Part shown: positions 63,417-64,000 of the stretch, one piece after another
How the letters are laid out: each line of letters begins with the position of its first letter
Numbering within the stretch: position 1 is the stretch's first letter
From: Microbacterium terricola
GTDB taxonomy: Bacteria > Actinomycetota > Actinomycetes > Actinomycetales > Microbacteriaceae
Direction: 5' to 3'
Assembly: GCF_027943945.1 (NCBI RefSeq)
Contig: NZ_AP027141.1
Location: 1,736,001-1,800,000 of the forward strand
Length of the DNA stretch: 64,000 nucleotides
Notes under the pieces: model-generated
Seen by the model: the letters and a program-made list of their open reading frames with translations, nothing else
What the model was told of the DNA's origin: nothing
Databases searched by the model: none
Program-made: the position numbers and the translations under genes

Positions 63417-63433
63417 CGGTCCATCTCCCGTGT

Positions 63434-63440
63434 CAGGATG
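63434..63440. promoter_or_regulatory. Overlapping divergent -10 boxes
   Basis: CAGGATG contains CAGGAT for the plus-strand gene (6 bases before ATG 63446) and CATCCT for the minus-strand ABC gene, sharing five bases. The two start codons are only 29 bases apart. Activity is unproven. Confidence 0.4.
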
Positions 63441-63445
63441 GGCGA

Positions 63446-64000
63446 ATGCCTCAACCGGTCACTTTCCGTCCTCGCGGCGGTCTGATCCTCGCCGTGATCG
63501 CCATCGTCATCTGCGCGCTCGGGCTCATCGGACTCATCCTGTCCGAGGGCACCGAAGGGCTGTTCGGCTGGTTCTGGCCGATCGCCGCGTTCGCGTGGGG
63601 CGCGTGGCTGCTGTACATCAATCCGTGCGTGACCGTCACCGAGGGCTTCGTCGAGATCCGCAACATCCTCCGCACGCACCGCGTGCCGTGGGGCGACGTC
63701 GACGACGTCGAGTCGCGCTACGCGCTCACCGTCATGACGCGCGACGGCCGCCGCATCCGGGCGTGGGCCGCTCCCGCACCGAGTGCCCGCCAGGCTCTCG
63801 CGACGCGGCGTGACGAGGTCTCCCGCACGCCCGGCGAAGGCGACACGCGTCGCCCGTCGGATGCGGAGGGCACCGAGTCCGGCGACGCCACGGCGATCGT
63901 GCGCCGCCACCTGGAGACGTACCGCACCACGGGCGGACCCGGCCTGCCCGGCGGGACGACGAGCACCTGGAACCTGTGGCTGGTCGCGGTGACGGTCGCG
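63446..64000 (+). CDS. PH-domain membrane protein, cut by window end
   Basis: At least 185 residues, open to the end of the window. Two helices near the start (about residues 12-32 and 45-62; GLILAVIAIVICALGLIGLI is the first, in part), then the bacterial PH fold: CVTVTEGFVEIRNILRTHRV, WGDVDDVESRYALTVMT and RRIRAWAAPAPS. A variable region rich in Arg, Thr and Gly follows, then WNLWLVAVTVA may begin another helix. The family includes small inner-membrane proteins of unknown role. ATG 63446 is leaderless by spacing to CAGGAT. Confidence 0.8.
   Translation, partial: MPQPVTFRPRGGLILAVIAIVICALGLIGLILSEGTEGLFGWFWPIAAFAWGAWLLYINPCVTVTEGFVEIRNILRTHRVPWGDVDDVESRYALTVMTRDGRRIRAWAAPAPSARQALATRRDEVSRTPGEGDTRRPSDAEGTESGDATAIVRRHLETYRTTGGPGLPGGTTSTWNLWLVAVTVA

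Overview
The window is about 70% G+C, tightly packed, and looks like chromosome of a high-GC actinobacterium, most likely Microbacteriaceae (Microbacterium or a close relative). The reasons are a complete C50-carotenoid operon with paired small cyclase subunits, mycobacterial-type AdnAB and UvrD2 genes, a DUF222-HNH protein, DUF3107, DUF3117 and DUF6328 families, and many leaderless genes with a TANNNT -10 box 6-7 bases before the start codon. No insertion sequence, prophage, CRISPR array or integrase was seen. No gene-free stretch exceeds 300 bases; the longest (about 230 bases around 10.5 kb) carries an initiator tRNA and a terminator.

Layout. 1-1049: 3' part of a maltokinase gene. 1062-6168: cell-surface polymer genes, three CDP-glycerol glycerophosphotransferase-like proteins and an ExoA-like glycosyltransferase. 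6215-10434: HtrA/DegP protease, a DapC/YbdL-type aminotransferase, a nitrilase-family hydrolase and a DUF6328 membrane protein. 10526-10599: tRNA-fMet. 10669-16886: a MarR regulator divergent from idi-crtE-crtB-crtI-crtYe-crtYf-crtEb, a full route from IPP/DMAPP to a cyclic C50 carotenoid. 16972-36858: a block collinear, as I remember it, with Mycobacterium tuberculosis Rv3193c-Rv3211: UPF0182, YlbL-like PDZ protease, DUF2342 protein, a TOMM-cyclodehydratase-like protein, UvrD2, NudC, a degenerate phosphotransferase, AdnB, AdnA, DUF3107, a ferritin-like protein and a DEAD-box RNA helicase. 36877-44260: DUF817, SHOCT, PHP phosphoesterase, EEP nuclease-fold protein, aminopeptidase P, gamma-glutamyltransferase and an alpha/beta hydrolase. 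44268-50762: a stress-protein-like membrane protein, MgtE-N/CBS protein, DUF1003, Mrp, HNH protein, TatB, O-methyltransferase and DUF3117. 50837-58561: a membrane mannosyltransferase-like protein, dapE, dapD, DDAH, SHOCT, citrate synthase, dapC, ferredoxin and a small membrane protein. 58576-64000: azlD/azlC, typA, a twin-ATPase peptide ABC protein and a PH-domain protein cut by the window end.

How they fit together. dapD, dapE and dapC supply three steps of the succinylase route to diaminopimelate and lysine, feeding the wall. AdnA-AdnB, UvrD2 and NudC form a DNA end-processing and nucleotide-housekeeping group. The carotenoid operon is probably controlled by the neighbouring MarR protein through a perfect inverted repeat between them. 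Several same-strand genes are separated by a strong hairpin that abuts or contains the promoter of the next gene, so termination and re-initiation are compressed into about 40 bases.

The most unusual items are an orphan TOMM-type leader-binding/cyclodehydratase-like protein without YcaO or precursor peptide, whose 3' end is overprinted with uvrD2; an APH-fold protein that has lost its catalytic residues; a terminator hairpin that contains both the -10 box and the start codon of the next gene; and two divergent promoters in which the -10 elements are symmetric or overlap.
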